Positions 62,731 through 64,000 of a stretch of 64,000 nt of DNA are shown in pieces (the stretch's first letter is position 1; every line of letters starts with the position of its first letter). A program made the position numbers and the translations under genes. Source of the DNA: Spodoptera frugiperda (Eukaryota; Arthropoda; Insecta; Lepidoptera; Noctuidae); assembly GCF_023101765.2 (NCBI RefSeq), contig NC_064212.1:11470001-11534000 (forward strand). The letters run 5' to 3'. The notes under the pieces are model-generated. The model saw only the letters and a list, made by a program, of their open reading frames with translations. It did no database searches and had not been told where the DNA came from.

Positions 62731-64000
62731 CTAGCTTTTGCCCGCGACTTCGTTCGCGTGGAATAGTGACTTCCGGCAAATTTTTGGTTTTAACCACATA
62801 GTTCCCGATCTCGCGGGATCTCTTCAAAAATGAGATGTGGAAGATATTCCAGGGAACTCTTCAAAAATCAACATAATGAGCTCTGCGTTTGAATTTAATA
62901 GATGTATACTCACTTAGGGCATTGAAAAAATAGTTTATAAACGGACTTAAACTAACTTAAAACTAAAGAAAGCTACGAATTACGAATTTATAACAATTAA
63001 AAAAGAAACTATATTACAACCTATCCTCTATGCTATAATAACCAAGCTTAAACTAAATAATTTAAAAGAAACGACTTAAATCTAATCTAATTAAAAAAAA
63101 AATATGACTTACAATTTTATTAAAAAAACTAACTAAAAATAATCGATATCAAACTAAACCTACGTTAAATAGTTTAACCAAAAAACCAGGAAAACCCAAC
63201 AAATAAACTTATTAATTGACAAATACAACGAAACCAATTTAGAATATACGAAACAGCAGGACCACTACAGACAAATAATTATACGACTGATAATACACTT
63301 TTTCTACGATAGTACCGAAGCGCTCGGCCGATACCCAACCAAATGAATGTAACGAAACCATAGCGCGATCTATTTCGATCCCAACGCCATCTATCGAGGA
63401 TAAAGACAACTTGGATTATTTATTTATACTCCGTTCGGGCATTTTCTTTGTACTAAAAGTTTAATTATATTGATATTATTTTTTTCATACCTTTTTACTA
63501 TTTATTTACTTTTTTCGATGAATTAAAACAATAACATGAACCGAAGTCGTGTAACGATCGACATAGAATTATCTATACTCCGTTAGAGCATTTTCTTTGT
63601 ACTAAATGTTTTATTATATTGATATTATTTTTTTCATACCTTTTTACTATTTATTTACTTTTTTCGATAAATTAAAACAATAACATGAACCGAAGTCGTG
63701 TAACGATCGACATAGAATTATTTATAAATAATTTATTTCTTATTTTTTTTTTTGATTTTTGAAATAAAAATATATCTATGTCCTTTCTAAGGTTCTAAAC
63801 TATATCTGTACCAAATTTCAACCAAATCCGTCAAATAGTTGCGGAGATTAATGGTATAAGCATAGAATGTTCGACGTGATTCTTTAATTTGACATAACTT
63901 TTTTATTTATGAACCGATTGACATGAAACAAACACTAAATGTAAATTTAAGCATCCCACAATATATTCGTGAAAACCGCATCCAACTCGGATCAGCCGTT
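62731..64000 (+). mobile_element. Long dispersed moth repeat running off the right edge
   Basis: Starts GACTAGCTTTTGCCCGCGAC then TTCGTTCGCGTGGAATAGTG. Later come CTATATCTGTACCAAATTTC, AACCAAATCCGTCAAATAGT and at the end GAAAACCGCATCCAACTCGG. These are the start and end phrases of a repeat I remember as extremely common in Lepidoptera (likely the 3' region of a non-LTR retrotransposon or a Helitron-like element; class undecided). No coding frame is intact. A 151-bp tandem duplication lies inside. Confidence 0.5.
63424..63725. repeat. 151-bp tandem duplication
   Basis: Two adjacent copies with period 151 (TATACTCCGTT at 63424 and 63575), each ending ACGATCGACATAGAATTAT. They differ at only a handful of positions. 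This is a recent duplication within the dispersed repeat. Confidence 0.85.

Noticed and set aside
62292..62827. Three overlapping minus-strand frames of 100-128 codons
   Set aside because: The frames are mutually exclusive, arginine-rich and without motifs. They end in a known-type dispersed repeat and are more likely GC-patch artefact or transposon relic.
1..64000. CRISPR arrays, integrons, riboswitches and bacterial operons
   Set aside because: The sequence is a moth nuclear genome. No regularly spaced repeats of that kind or prokaryotic gene layout exist.

Overview
The window is nuclear DNA of a moth (Lepidoptera). It is AT-rich, has small GT-AG introns, and is littered with short dispersed repeats of kinds I remember from moth genomes, several of them from noctuid moths. 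The noctuid placement is inference from memory of those repeats. No bacterial, plasmid, CRISPR or rRNA features are present.

One protein-coding gene is certain. A 17-exon Sp-family zinc-finger transcription factor runs on the + strand from the ATG at 2521 to the stop at 20055. It is of the Sp1/Sp3/Sp4 type, and the Drosophila member of this group is Spps. All 17 coding exons join in frame to 2,376 nt (791 residues). The order is an N-terminal VKVE SUMO-type motif, an Sp box (PLALLAATCSRLG), long glutamine- and glycine-rich activation segments, a Btd box (CTCPNC) and three C2H2 fingers with the GC-box-reading residues. A GC-rich promoter-like stretch precedes it at about 1980-2520.

The introns are a transposon nursery. 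Intron 6 holds a GC-rich PIF/Harbinger-like element (7551-8312) with a MADF-like remnant, and beside it an apparently complete Tc1 transposon (8433-10059) with an intact DD34E transposase, perfect 27-bp ends and an IR/DR layout. The Tc1 end lies only 24 nt from exon 7. Foldback MITEs with 3-bp TTA/TAA duplications sit in introns 5 and 15, and another lies far downstream.

From 20056 to about 25.9 kb lies the probable 3' UTR and flank. It contains a 744-bp TA-flanked MITE, a pair of 20-bp inverted ends 3 kb apart, and a possible small minus-strand ORF. From about 26 kb to the end no gene is certain. There are two candidate isolated + strand exons (32550-32688 and 43057-43276), a GC-rich candidate promoter and first exon with a clean splice donor (about 58400-58818), scattered GC patches, several SINE-like families, a decayed LINE tail (55454-55690), and a long dispersed repeat with a 151-bp tandem duplication running off the right edge.
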